Positions 54,219 to 64,000 of a DNA stretch of 64,000 nucleotides are shown here, in pieces. The notes under the pieces are model-generated. The model did not search any database. It was not told the DNA's origin and saw nothing but the letters and a program-made list of their open reading frames with translations. This stretch comes from Pumilibacter muris. GTDB taxonomy: Bacteria > Bacillota > Clostridia > Christensenellales > Pumilibacteraceae. The position numbers were made by a program, and so were the translations under genes. Where the stretch lies: the NCBI RefSeq assembly GCF_943193045.1, contig NZ_CALPCN010000001.1, forward strand, positions 434,001 through 498,000. Reading direction: 5' to 3'. The first letter of the stretch is position 1; each line of letters opens with the position of its first letter.

Positions 54219-54638
54219 CTAATCGCTTTTGTTTTTCAGTTTGAGTTTTGCAAATTGCGCGGCAAGTTGGGCTTTTGCCATTTTGTATTCGTATGCGGAT
54301 TTTGCTTTCCGTTCGCGTTCTTGCAACTCGCATATTTCTTTGTCTATAATATCGGCGTCAATCTCGTGCGGCCATTCGCAAGACTGGGTGAGCACGGTTA
54401 CTCCGTCTTTAAGCACCGACACAAATCCGTCCGAATTTGCCGCTTCCATCCACCTCCCGTTTCGTCTTATTTTCATAATGCCCGATTGCAAAACGGTTAC
54501 GAGCGGCAAAGTTCTATACAGTATGCCCATTTCTCCGCTAACCGTATTCACAACAAGCGACTGAACCTCTCCCGAAAAAAATTCGCGTTCGGGCGTTACT
54601 ATATTCAATTTAAAACTTTTTTCCTCAGTCTCGCCCAT
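54219..54638 (-). CDS. atpC: ATP synthase F1 subunit epsilon
   Basis: A 139-residue epsilon subunit. KLNIVTPEREFFSGEVQSLVVNTVSGEMGIL and the NSDGFVSVLKDGVTVLTQSCEWPHEID beta-sandwich are typical, followed by a C-terminal helical hairpin (ELQERERKAKSAYEYKMAKAQLAAQFAKL). It links gamma to the c-ring and can inhibit the enzyme. Last gene of the atp operon. Confidence 0.96.
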   Translation of the reverse strand: MGETEEKSFKLNIVTPEREFFSGEVQSLVVNTVSGEMGILYRTLPLVTVLQSGIMKIRRNGRWMEAANSDGFVSVLKDGVTVLTQSCEWPHEIDADIIDKEICELQERERKAKSAYEYKMAKAQLAAQFAKLKLKNKSD

Positions 54639-54645
54639 ACCTTAC

Positions 54646-56938
<2,293 letters not shown>

Positions 56939-56939
56939 T

Positions 56940-58454
56940 CTACTCCTTAAAATAAACCGCGCCGAATTCGTTAACGGCATCTTCGATAGTAATTCCCGCT
57001 TCCATATTCAAATCGCCCGAAGCCTTTACCGACTGAACGACATCGGGATAATGCGCGTCGAGGTATTTTAAAAACTCTTTGTTAAAATCCGCAATATCTT
57101 TCACAGGCACTTTTTTTAAAAGCTCTTTAACCGCCAAGTATAACAGCACTATTTCATGCTCAACGTCTAACGTGGCGCGTTCTTCTTGCTTTAAAGTTTC
57201 GATAATTCTTTTACCCTGTTCGAGTTTTGCCGCAGTGAGCGGGTCAAGTTCCGAACCGAACTGCGCGAACACTGCAAGTTCTCTGTATTGCGAAAGGTCG
57301 AGGCGAAGTTTTCCGCTTACCTTTTTCATTCCCGCAAGTTGTGCCGCCGAACCTACGCGCGACACCGAAAGTCCTACGTTTACCGCAGGGCGAATCCCCG
57401 AATTAAACAACTCGCTTTCAAGATAAATTTGTCCGTCGGTAATCGATATTATGTTTGTAGGAACATACGCCGAAATGTCGCCCGCCATAGTCTCTACAAT
57501 GGGTAGCGCTGTAATGGAACCGCCCCCGTTTTCGTCCGACAGCTTTGCGGCGCGTTCGAGGAGCCTCGAATGTAAATAGAAAATGTCGCCGGGATATGCC
57601 TCTCTGCCGGGAGGACGCTTTAAAAGTAAACTCATAGCCCTATACGCAACCGCATGTTTGGAAAGGTCGTCGTATATAATGAGCACATCTTTCCCTTTGT
57701 GCATAAATTCTTCGGCTATTGCGCATCCGCTGAAAGGCGCAATATATTGAAGCGGCGCCGAATCTTTCGCGGTTGAACAAACTATCACCGTATAACTCAT
57801 GGCGTCGTGCTCGTTTAAAGTGTGCAATATTGCCGCGACGTTACTCGCTTTTTGCCCTATGGCAACGTAAACGCACACAACGTCTTTGCCCTTTTGATTT
57901 ATAACGGTGTCTACCGCAATCGAAGTTTTTCCCGTTTGGCGGTCGCCTATAATCAATTCGCGCTGTCCGCGCCCTATCGGCACCATAGAATCGATTGCAA
58001 GGATACCCGTTTGAAGCGGAGTGTCAACTCTGCCGCGCTCCGAAATTTCGGGAGCGGGAGCCTCTATCGGTCGACGGGAAGCGCCTTTAATAACGCCCAA
58101 ACCGTCTATTGGAACGCCCAACGGATTTATCACTCTTCCGAGAAGTTTTTTACCTACGGGCACTTCCACTATTCGTCCCGTAGCTTTAACAATCATGCCC
58201 GCCGAAGCCTTATCTTCTTCGCCGAGAACAATCGCGTCAACCTCGTTTTCGTACAAGCCGAGAACAATCGCATCGGTAACGCCGCCTATATCCAAAAGTT
58301 CGCCGTATTTCGCGTTGCGCAATCCGTCGATTTTAACAACGCCGTCGCCGCTAAACTTAACTCTGCCCGCAGGCATTGCGGAACGGTCGAGCGACACGGA
58401 ATTTATCTTTCCGCGCAGGCGTTCTTCTATTCGGGTAATTTCTTCTTTGTTCAT
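56940..58454 (-). CDS. atpA: ATP synthase F1 subunit alpha
   Basis: A 504-residue non-catalytic subunit. Walker A GDRQTGKTSIAVDTVINQKG, VPIGRGQRELIIG, and the signature PAVNVGLSVSRVGSAAQ are clear. The N-terminal segment (EEITRIEERLRGKI) that normally binds delta's N-terminal domain is retained even though that domain is missing from atpH. The GVTDAIVLGLYENEVDAIVLG beta-barrel is a little divergent. Confidence 0.98.
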   Translation of the reverse strand: MNKEEITRIEERLRGKINSVSLDRSAMPAGRVKFSGDGVVKIDGLRNAKYGELLDIGGVTDAIVLGLYENEVDAIVLGEEDKASAGMIVKATGRIVEVPVGKKLLGRVINPLGVPIDGLGVIKGASRRPIEAPAPEISERGRVDTPLQTGILAIDSMVPIGRGQRELIIGDRQTGKTSIAVDTVINQKGKDVVCVYVAIGQKASNVAAILHTLNEHDAMSYTVIVCSTAKDSAPLQYIAPFSGCAIAEEFMHKGKDVLIIYDDLSKHAVAYRAMSLLLKRPPGREAYPGDIFYLHSRLLERAAKLSDENGGGSITALPIVETMAGDISAYVPTNIISITDGQIYLESELFNSGIRPAVNVGLSVSRVGSAAQLAGMKKVSGKLRLDLSQYRELAVFAQFGSELDPLTAAKLEQGKRIIETLKQEERATLDVEHEIVLLYLAVKELLKKVPVKDIADFNKEFLKYLDAHYPDVVQSVKASGDLNMEAGITIEDAVNEFGAVYFKE

Positions 58455-58462
58455 ATTCCCGC

Positions 58463-58681
58463 CTACAATAAACTGCGTTTGAGCTTTGCCAACCTTCCCG
58501 CAACTGTGGAATCGTAATAATCGTTTCCGTCTATAATCAGTAAGCCGCCCAAAAGCGCCGCGTCTACGCTATAAGAAAACTCCACCGCGCCGGAATGTTT
58601 TTTGGAAAATATTTTTTCTATGCGGGCTTTGTCTTTTTCGCATAATTCGCTCGCCGAAAAAACCGATACTTTTTCAGTCAT
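58463..58681 (-). CDS. atpH: ATP synthase F1 subunit delta, C-terminal domain only
   Basis: A 72-residue protein in the atpH position. Its C-terminal half (VDAALLGGLLIIDGNDYYDSTVAGRLAKLKRSL) matches the conserved end of delta (canonical VDPSLIGG ... DGSVRGRLARL). The ~105-residue N-terminal six-helix domain that binds alpha is absent. There is no room for it: atpF's stop overlaps this gene's ATG by eight bases. I see no second frame carrying it. Delta normally ties the b dimer to the top of alpha3beta3; here only the b-binding part seems to remain. Confidence 0.85.
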   Translation of the reverse strand: MTEKVSVFSASELCEKDKARIEKIFSKKHSGAVEFSYSVDAALLGGLLIIDGNDYYDSTVAGRLAKLKRSLL

Positions 58682-59165
58682 TTTCCCACTCCGACAGACT
58701 TTCGTCTATAATCTTGCGGTTATCTTTTTCGTTCACTTCGCGTTCGAGTATTTTTTCGGCAATTTCAATCGCTATATGCCCTACGGAATCGTGAAGTTCG
58801 TGTTGCATTCTGTTACGCTCCGTCAACGCTTCTTTCCGAGCGTTTTCCAAAATCGCAGCCGCTTTGTTCTGAGCTTCTTCCACAATTTCGGCGCCGCGTT
58901 GCGCCGCGCGGCGGCTTATTTGCGCACTCTCTTCAAGAGCCTTTTGCTTCATGCCGTCGCATCTTTCCTTGAAAGTTTCGGTTTCTTCTCTGAGTCGAGC
59001 GTTTTCTTTTCGAATGTTTTCGAGTTTATTTCTGTGATTCGCAATAATTTTTTTAACAGGCTTATACAAAAGAAAATACAGCGCCACAATCAGTATCGCC
59101 AAATTAACGGCGTGAAATAGAATTTCCCAACCGCCGAGACCGAGTTTTTCGAGAATTTCTTTCAT
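58674..59165 (-). CDS. atpF: ATP synthase F0 subunit b
   Basis: A 163-residue b subunit. The N-terminal membrane helix (ILFHAVNLAILIVALYFLLYKPVKKII) is followed by a long charged coiled coil (NHRNKLENIRKENARLREETETFKERCDGMKQ). It is the peripheral stalk. Length is normal, so it has not taken over the missing delta domain. Ribosome binding site weak. Confidence 0.96.
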   Translation of the reverse strand: MKEILEKLGLGGWEILFHAVNLAILIVALYFLLYKPVKKIIANHRNKLENIRKENARLREETETFKERCDGMKQKALEESAQISRRAAQRGAEIVEEAQNKAAAILENARKEALTERNRMQHELHDSVGHIAIEIAEKILEREVNEKDNRKIIDESLSEWEND

Positions 59166-59173
59166 ACCCGAAT

Positions 59174-59437
59174 TTAAAGCACCATTATAAGAATTGCCAC
59201 AAGCACGCCGTAAATAGCGGTAGTTTCGGCAAAAGCAAGACCGAGCATCATAGAGCTGCGAATTTTCTTCTCTGCTTCGGGCTGGCGCGCGATTCCCTCT
59301 ACCGCCTTGCCTGCGGTTATGCCCATTGCGATTCCAGCGCCTAATCCTGTGAACGCCGCGATTCCCGCGCCGATTGCGGTTAATCCGTCAACCGAAGTTA
59401 AGAACGTTATAACCGCCGTAAATACCGATAATGTCAT
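59174..59437 (-). CDS. atpE: ATP synthase F0 subunit c
   Basis: An 87-residue c subunit from ATG 59437, with GGAGGT ten bases upstream. Two helices surround the polar loop GIARQPEA. The ion-binding Glu is in [11 protein letters not shown]. The Thr pair after the Glu recalls sodium-type c subunits, but the first-helix Gln is Met ([15 protein letters not shown]), so coupling ion is unclear. Forms the rotor ring. Confidence 0.96.
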   Translation of the reverse strand: MTLSVFTAVITFLTSVDGLTAIGAGIAAFTGLGAGIAMGITAGKAVEGIARQPEAEKKIRSSMMLGLAFAETTAIYGVLVAILIMVL

Positions 59438-59465
59438 TTTGGCAACTACCTCCAAATTTTTTCAG

Positions 59466-60161
59466 TCAGTCTATTGCTTCGCCTATAAAACTCATAGAAA
59501 GGAACATAAATATATAACTTTGAATGAGCGCGTGAAATAAAGTGAAAATTACCGAACCTACGGCAGGCAACGCCACGCGGGCAAAAATCGGCAAGCCGTA
59601 AATCAAATGCATTATAATGTAGCCTGAAAACACGCTGCCGAACATTCGCAGAGCAAGCGACACCGGCACAACCACGTCGCTTATCACGTTAATGGGATTA
59701 CAATAATGAATAAGCCTTTTAGCCTTTTTTTTGCGAAATCCGAAAAACGCAATTAAAACAAACGACATAAAACCCAAAGCGAGCGTGGCGTTTAAATCGC
59801 TTGTGGGAGGGCGCAAACCTGTAAGCTCCATAAGTGTGCCGAGCGCTATAAATGCCGCGCACGAAAAATAGAAAGGTCCTACGAATCCGCCGTAAGCTCC
59901 GTTTTGCTCGGTTGCCGACGAATCGAACATGTTCACCATAGACTCTATAAAAAGTCTGAACCCCGAAGTACGAGAGTCGTCGCGCCGCCAACGCGGAATA
60001 CAAAACACACGCACCGCAACAGCCAACAAAATGAGCGCGAGCGTAGTTATAAGCGCGCTTACCATAGTGTTGGTAATCGGCACGGGGCCGATGTGAAAAA
60101 CGGTTTCGGGCGGAATGGATACGTCCACCTTTACCGATAATGCGACGGGCAAAACTGTCAT
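59466..60161 (-). CDS. atpB: ATP synthase F0 subunit a
   Basis: A 231-residue a subunit with five to six membrane helices. The essential Arg is in VSLALRMFGSVFSG, and LFHALIQSYIFMFLSMSFIGEA is the conserved last helix. Usually the block after Arg reads FGN(I/M)xAGE; here it is FGSVFSGY, so a normally conserved Asn and Glu are replaced. First gene of the atp operon; atpI is absent from the window. Confidence 0.96.
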   Translation of the reverse strand: MTVLPVALSVKVDVSIPPETVFHIGPVPITNTMVSALITTLALILLAVAVRVFCIPRWRRDDSRTSGFRLFIESMVNMFDSSATEQNGAYGGFVGPFYFSCAAFIALGTLMELTGLRPPTSDLNATLALGFMSFVLIAFFGFRKKKAKRLIHYCNPINVISDVVVPVSLALRMFGSVFSGYIIMHLIYGLPIFARVALPAVGSVIFTLFHALIQSYIFMFLSMSFIGEAID

Positions 60162-60270
60162 TTTTAGTTCCTTGCGTATTTTGGCTTATACGGATACGCT
60201 TTTACAATCGAAGCACCTATACGGTTTTCCGCGATTTATATTTAAATATATTGCGTTATCCGTGTTACAT

Positions 60271-60299
60271 ATTTTACACCTAATCGAACACGATTGCAA
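60271..60299 (-). promoter_or_regulatory. promoter for the atp operon
   Basis: On the minus strand -35 TTGCAA (60299-60294), 17 bases, -10 TAAAAT (60276-60271). The leader is about 100 bases of A/T-rich sequence with no obvious structure. The whole gap 60162-60421 holds this promoter and the upstream terminator, no gene. Confidence 0.7.
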
Positions 60300-60305
60300 G
60301 CGTTA

Positions 60306-60351
60306 GCACCGAAAAAACAAAATTTGCCGACAAAGAAATTTTCGTCGGTGC
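60306..60351 (-). terminator. terminator region after yraN, with two mutually exclusive stems
   Basis: On the minus strand CCGAC/GTCGG (60348-60344 with 60331-60327) encloses GAAAATTTCTTT and is followed by CAAATTTTGTTTTTT, a plausible intrinsic terminator. The overlapping longer stem GCACCGA/TCGGTGC (60351-60345 with 60312-60306) would use the same 5' bases. Which forms is unknown. Confidence 0.5.
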
Positions 60352-60421
60352 AAACCGTTTACATATATTGTGTTTCCTGAGCGCCGTTTATATGCGCGCG
60401 CAAAACGACGACAAAACCCGC

Positions 60422-60796
60422 TCAATATCTTAAATAGCTGTCGAACGCGTTCACTATATGGTTCACTTCTTTTGTTCCTATATAAACTTCTATCACGTCG
60501 AAGCGCACGGGAACGTCGAAATATCTGAATTTTTTTATGTATTGCGATGCAACTTCGCTTATTTTACGACGCTTATGGTAATTAACCGCTTCGGCGGGGG
60601 TGCCGAACGCATCGTCCGTTCGCGTCTTTACTTCGATAAAAACAAGCGCTTCCGAATCTGCCGCCACAATATCGAGTTCGCCGAGCTCGGTGGAAAAATT
60701 TCTGTGAAAAATTTCGTATCCCTTTTTTTTAAGGTATGCGCAGGCAATTTCTTCGCCCGCTTTTCCTTTAAGTTTGTTGTCGCTTTTTTTTCTCAT
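60422..60796 (-). CDS. yraN: YraN family endonuclease-like protein
   Basis: A 124-residue UPF0102 protein of the PD-(D/E)XK fold. LKGKAGEEIACAYLKKKGYEIFHRNF, LGELDIVAADSEALVFIEVKTRTDDAFG and AEAVNYHKRRKI are the signature blocks with Asp, Glu and Lys of the nuclease core. Function is poorly known. Its ATG shares a base with the rnhB stop (TAATG). Last gene of the operon. Confidence 0.95.
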   Translation of the reverse strand: MRKKSDNKLKGKAGEEIACAYLKKKGYEIFHRNFSTELGELDIVAADSEALVFIEVKTRTDDAFGTPAEAVNYHKRRKISEVASQYIKKFRYFDVPVRFDVIEVYIGTKEVNHIVNAFDSYLRY

Positions 60797-61437
60797 TATT
60801 GCGCTTGCCTTTCGGAATGTTCCTTTTCTACCGTCGGCATCGAAAAGTTTTTAATAAAAGTTGCTCTGTGCAAAGGACAACTTCCTTCCGCTTCGAGCGC
60901 GGCGATATGTTCCGCAGTTCCGTAACCTTTGTTTTTTGCGAACTTATACGCGGGATATTCCGCGTCGTAACCGCGCATAATTCTGTCTCGAGTAACTTTT
61001 GCTATAATGGATGCGGCAGCTATGTTATAGCTTTTGGCGTCTCCTTTTATAATAGCTCTCGTTTCGCACGAAAGTTCCAAACCTTTCACGGCGTCCACAA
61101 GCAAAAGCGTGGGAACAAGTTTCATTGCGTTAAAAGCTTCGCGCATAGCTTTTTTAGTTGCGTTTAATATATTTATTTCGTCTATAACATAGTTATCCGC
61201 TATTCCCACACCGTAAGAAATTGCGACGCGAACAATTTTTTCGTAGAGCTCTTCCCTGTTTTTCTCGCCGACTTTTTTACTGTCGAATATTCCGTCTATG
61301 GGAGAATCGAGCGGCATTATAACGCACGCCGCAACCACAGGTCCCGCAAGCGGACCTCTGCCCACTTCGTCCATCCCCGCAATCATCGCAGGCAAAAGAG
61401 CTCTGTCGTATTCGAATATTTTATTCGTGTCGTTCAA
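60796..61437 (-). CDS. rnhB: ribonuclease HII
   Basis: A 213-residue RNase HII, which removes ribonucleotides from DNA. AGMDEVGRGPLAGPVVAACVI has the catalytic DEVGRG; LLVDAVKG, KGDAKSYNIAAASIIAKVTRDRIM and YGTAEHIAAL follow. The start is TTG 61437, with GGAGGAG upstream, overlapping the rbgA stop by four bases (TTGA-type coupling). Confidence 0.97.
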   Translation of the reverse strand: MNDTNKIFEYDRALLPAMIAGMDEVGRGPLAGPVVAACVIMPLDSPIDGIFDSKKVGEKNREELYEKIVRVAISYGVGIADNYVIDEINILNATKKAMREAFNAMKLVPTLLLVDAVKGLELSCETRAIIKGDAKSYNIAAASIIAKVTRDRIMRGYDAEYPAYKFAKNKGYGTAEHIAALEAEGSCPLHRATFIKNFSMPTVEKEHSERQAQ

Positions 61438-62276
61438 CTTAACTCCTCCACGCTGTCGAGCGTAATTTTGCCCAACCGCCCTTTTCTGAAATCGTCCGTA
61501 AACGCAACTGCCGCGCGCTCAACGTCCGGCTCGCCTCCGCGCAAAAGATAGCCGCGCGCGCGAGCTATGCGTGCCATACATTCCTCACCCGCGCTATTTT
61601 CCACATTGTAACGCGAATTTATTATGCCCGGTTCGATTGCGTTAAGTTCTTCAGATAAACTGCATGCAAGTTCGAACGTGTCAAGTATTTCGTCTTTTAT
61701 GCTGCCTATATATGCAAGACGCCGAGCAATTTTTTGGTCTTCGAGTTTGGGATATAACGTGCCCGGCGTATCGAGAACTTCAAGATAATCGTTTACCCTA
61801 ACCCACTGTTTGCCTCGCGTAACTCCCGCTTTATTTCCCGTGACTGTTTTTGCACTTCCGCACAAATTGTTTATAATTGTAGATTTGCCTGTGTTCGGCA
61901 CTCCGAGCACCATACATTTAATCGTTGTACGCACGCCTTTTTCGCGGTATTTAGCTATCTTTTCGCCGCTCAATTCTTTAATGGCGGCAACCATAGGCGA
62001 CGCGGTTTTAGAGGCGGTAGCGTTAAGCGTAAGCGCCCGTCTGTTGTTTACCGAAAAATATTCACACCACCGTTTAACTCGGGTCACATCCCCTAAATCG
62101 GCTTTATTAAGCGCATAAATCACCGGAGTTCGCCCGAGCATACTTTCGAAATTCGGGTTTATGCAACTATACGGCGCCCGCGAATCGAGAACGTATATAA
62201 CAACGTCGGCAATGCGCAAATTCTCTTCTATTATGCGCATAGCTTTCGCCATATGACCAGGAAACCAATTTATCAT
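61434..62276 (-). CDS. rbgA: ribosome biogenesis GTPase RbgA (YlqF)
   Basis: A 280-residue circularly permuted GTPase. NWFPGHMAKAMR is the N-terminus; G4 is ALNKADL, G1 is LGVPNTGKSTIINNL, G3 is VLDTPGTLYP. It acts in late 50S maturation in Bacillus, next to L16 incorporation. The order trmD-rbgA-rnhB is normal for Firmicutes lacking rplS between them. Confidence 0.96.
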   Translation of the reverse strand: MINWFPGHMAKAMRIIEENLRIADVVIYVLDSRAPYSCINPNFESMLGRTPVIYALNKADLGDVTRVKRWCEYFSVNNRRALTLNATASKTASPMVAAIKELSGEKIAKYREKGVRTTIKCMVLGVPNTGKSTIINNLCGSAKTVTGNKAGVTRGKQWVRVNDYLEVLDTPGTLYPKLEDQKIARRLAYIGSIKDEILDTFELACSLSEELNAIEPGIINSRYNVENSAGEECMARIARARGYLLRGGEPDVERAAVAFTDDFRKGRLGKITLDSVEELS

Positions 62277-62281
62277 AACTA

Positions 62282-62980
62282 CTATTCCTTAGCGGTGTTT
62301 TTTGACGCGAAGTTCTCTATAAGGTCGGGACGCAAACGCGAAGTTATGGCAAGCGATTGTTCACGCCGCCATTTTTCAACGTTCTCGTGATGACCGCTCA
62401 CAAGCACTTCGGGAACTTCCAACCCCTCGAAAACACGAGGGCGGGTATATTGCGGATATTCAAGCAACGAGTCGGAAAAACTTTCGTCAACAGCCGACTG
62501 CTCGCTGCCGAGCACACCCGGCACAAATCTTAACAGCGAATCTATTGCAACCATTGCGGCAAGTTCTCCGCCCGTTAAAACAAAATCGCCAAGCGACAAC
62601 TCTTCGTCTATGCACAAATCTATTGCGCGCTGGTCAACGCCCTCGTAATGACCGCACAAAAACAGCAAATCTCCGCTCTCGGAAAGCTGTTTCGCTTTCG
62701 CCGCCGTTAAAGTTTGTCCTTTCGGCGAAAGATAAATTCTGCGACAAATTCTTTGGGGGTCTACGGCTTGCACCGCGTCGAAAATAGGCTGAGGAGTCAT
62801 AACCATTCCCGCGCCGCCGCCGTAAGGATAATCGTCGCATTTCAAATGCTTATCTTTGCTGAAAGAGCGAATATTCACAACGTTCAGCCGCACTACTCCC
62901 GATTGAATAGCTCTGCCGATTACGCTGTGTTCGAGAGCGGCAAACATTTCGGGAAAAAGCGTGAGAACGTTAATCGTCAT
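62282..62980 (-). CDS. trmD: tRNA (guanine37-N1)-methyltransferase
   Basis: A 232-residue SPOUT enzyme that makes m1G37. INVLTLFPEMFAALEHSVIGRAIQSGVV, DDYPYGGGAGMVMTPQPIF, FLCGHYEGVDQRAIDLCIDEELSLGDFVLTGGELAAMVAIDSLLR and LLEYPQYTRPRVFEGLEVPEVLVSGHHENVEKWRR are all present. It overlaps rimM by 11 bases. Confidence 0.98.
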   Translation of the reverse strand: MTINVLTLFPEMFAALEHSVIGRAIQSGVVRLNVVNIRSFSKDKHLKCDDYPYGGGAGMVMTPQPIFDAVQAVDPQRICRRIYLSPKGQTLTAAKAKQLSESGDLLFLCGHYEGVDQRAIDLCIDEELSLGDFVLTGGELAAMVAIDSLLRFVPGVLGSEQSAVDESFSDSLLEYPQYTRPRVFEGLEVPEVLVSGHHENVEKWRREQSLAITSRLRPDLIENFASKNTAKE

Positions 62981-63482
62981 ACACGCACACCTCGTCGAGC
63001 AATCTTTTTTTCACGACAAACTTTTTTTCAGTCACGCTCACCGAAGCAACCAAACGATTTAAAAAAGGAAATCTGAACTCTTTTCCGTTAATCCCTTTCG
63101 CGTTTATTACGTCTACGGCTCCTCCGTTTTGAAAAATATCGGTAATAACGCCCAAAACGTTTCCGTCATCGCTCACAACGTTACAACCGATTAAATCCGC
63201 AACAAAATATTCGCCGTCGCCAAGCTCGATTGCGTTCACTCTGTCTATTTGCAAAAACTTGCCGCGCATAAGTTCCGCCGCATTTCTGTCGTCTATCCCT
63301 TGAAGTTTAACGTAGGCATAATCGCGGTCTAACCTTAATCCCGTAATTCTCAGCGGTCTGCCGTCGATATAAAACACCCGAAGCTTTTTAAACCTTTCGG
63401 GACTTGCCGTAAGCGGTTTAACTTTTAATTCGCCCGCAATTCCCTGCGCTTTCAGAACTTCTCCTACGGTTATATATTCCAT
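62970..63482 (-). CDS. rimM: ribosome maturation factor RimM
   Basis: A 170-residue RimM for 30S maturation. YITVGEVLKAQGIAGELKVKPLTASPERF starts the first domain; the C-terminal PRC-like barrel has YFVADLIGCNVVSDDGNVLGVITDIFQNGGAVDVINAKG. ATG 63482 is preferred; an in-frame TTG two codons earlier is closer to AAGGAG. In order khpA-rimM-trmD. Confidence 0.96.
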   Translation of the reverse strand: MEYITVGEVLKAQGIAGELKVKPLTASPERFKKLRVFYIDGRPLRITGLRLDRDYAYVKLQGIDDRNAAELMRGKFLQIDRVNAIELGDGEYFVADLIGCNVVSDDGNVLGVITDIFQNGGAVDVINAKGINGKEFRFPFLNRLVASVSVTEKKFVVKKRLLDEVCVYDD

Positions 63483-63536
63483 TTGCAACGCGGCTCCTTT
63501 GCTTTATGCGAATAATACGGCGGGAAATAACAAGAA

Positions 63537-63560
63537 GAGAGAATATGTTGCAATTCTCTC
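63537..63560 (-). terminator. hairpin between khpA and rimM
   Basis: GAGAGAAT and ATTCTCTC form a perfect 8-bp stem with an eight-base loop. On the minus strand it is followed by TTCTTGTTATTT. It starts 13 bases after the khpA stop, inside an operon, so it may be a partial terminator or a processing site that tunes rpsP-khpA against rimM-trmD. Confidence 0.55.
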
Positions 63561-63572
63561 CGTTGCCCGTCG

Positions 63573-63800
63573 TTATTCGGCTTCCAAAATGTCTACGGTA
63601 TATGTTTTTTCGCCGCCGGCGCAAGCCGCTTTCACAATAGTGCGAATTGACTTTGCTATTTTACCCTGACGGCCGATTATCTTACCCATATCCGCCTTGT
63701 CTACGCTTACCGAAATAATTCCGTCTTCCGACTCCGTAACTTTCACGGCTTCTTTATTATCGACAAGCTTGGTAACAAGGTACTGAACAAGTTCTACCAT
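63573..63800 (-). CDS. khpA: KH-domain RNA-binding protein KhpA (YlqC)
   Basis: A 75-residue single KH domain. VSVDKADMGKIIGRQGKIAKSIRTIVKAA contains the GxxG loop (GRQG). KhpA with KhpB binds RNA and affects cell division in Firmicutes. GGGGAG precedes the ATG. Between rpsP and rimM, the usual place. Confidence 0.95.
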   Translation of the reverse strand: MVELVQYLVTKLVDNKEAVKVTESEDGIISVSVDKADMGKIIGRQGKIAKSIRTIVKAACAGGEKTYTVDILEAE

Positions 63801-63821
63801 TAGTTTCTCCCCGAAGTCCGA

Positions 63822-64000
63822 TTATTCCGACTTCTTCTTTTTAACCGCTTTGGTTTTTGCGGGCGCTTTCTTAGCGTTTTGAATTATACCCGCGTTAACG
63901 AACATAGCCTTAACAGTGTCGCTGGGAAGAGCGCCCACCGAAAGCCAGTGTTTGGCTTTGTCTTCGTCGATTTTGATTTCCGCAGGTTCGGTAAGCGGAT
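63822..64000 (-). CDS. rpsP: 30S ribosomal protein S16, C-terminal fragment (runs off the window)
   Basis: The last ~59 codons of S16; the N-terminal part lies beyond base 64000. The stretch on DEDKAKHWLSVGALPSDTVKAMF is the conserved end of S16 (AxxWLxxGAxPSDTV), followed by a Lys/Ala-rich tail ending in KKKKSE and TAA at 63824-63822. First gene of the rpsP-khpA-rimM-trmD operon. Confidence 0.95.
   Translation of the reverse strand, partial: PLTEPAEIKIDEDKAKHWLSVGALPSDTVKAMFVNAGIIQNAKKAPAKTKAVKKKKSE

Overview
This window looks like core chromosome from a low-to-moderate GC Gram-positive bacterium of the Bacillota, most likely an uncultured, gut-associated Clostridia-type lineage. The lineage call is inference. 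It rests on strong GGAGG-type ribosome binding sites, -35/-10 promoters spaced 17 bases, a T-box leader on thrS, an L20-type attenuator on infC-rpmI-rplT, RbgA, TrmFO, a PolC-type protein, and gene orders close to those of Bacillus and Clostridium. I see no phage, transposon, CRISPR array, rRNA or tRNA gene. Almost all genes lie on the minus strand; only argGH and tmcAL run on the plus strand.

Layout, read in the direction of minus-strand transcription from the right end. (a) 64.0-60.4 kb: rpsP-khpA-rimM-trmD-rbgA-rnhB-yraN, a translation and ribosome-maturation operon. (b) 60.3-54.2 kb: F-type ATP synthase atpBEFHAGDC behind its own promoter. Its delta subunit is reduced to a 72-residue C-terminal domain. 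(c) 54.2-49.5 kb: alr, a 5-formyltetrahydrofolate cyclo-ligase, a membrane protein, rsmD, coaD, a coiled-coil protein and a DAHP synthase, then a patatin-like phospholipase convergent with tmcAL. (d) 47.3-41.0 kb: T-box-thrS, then infC-rpmI-rplT behind an attenuator, then a SpoU/TrmH methyltransferase, yebC and proA. (e) 40.8-37.2 kb: a 1195-residue lipoprotein with an M60-like zinc peptidase motif, the most clearly accessory gene here. (f) 37.1-34.5 kb: argG-argH on the plus strand, divergent from ruvC. (g) 34.4-30.0 kb: ruvC-ruvA-ruvB-queA-tgt. (h) 29.8-27.7 kb: rplS standing alone with its own leader, and a polytopic GT-C-like membrane protein. (i) 27.7-14.3 kb: comM-dprA-topA-trmFO-hslV-hslU-hisS-tcdA-RseC-like-glyA-nifS-iscU. 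(j) 14.3-12.3 kb: a small YtxH-like protein, a CmpB-family membrane protein with a probably leaderless mRNA, ruvX, and a DUF1292 protein with a Cys/His-rich tail. (k) 12.3-0 kb: rpsB-tsf-pyrH-frr-uppS-cdsA-dxr-rseP-ispG-(polC position)-rimP-nusA-ylxR-ylxQ-infB, the classic Firmicute superoperon.

The most unusual observation is at 2450-4015. In related genomes this slot holds full-length polC, the roughly 1400-residue replicative polymerase. Here it encodes an intact 521-residue protein that keeps the PolC N-terminal region, OB fold and DEDDh exonuclease but has no PHP and no polymerase domain. The second is the minimal ATP synthase delta subunit. Both sit inside well-conserved operons with no sign of a broken reading frame. 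I found no multi-gene novel system such as a defence island or biosynthetic cluster. The novelty is in domain loss, extra domains and RNA-level regulation.
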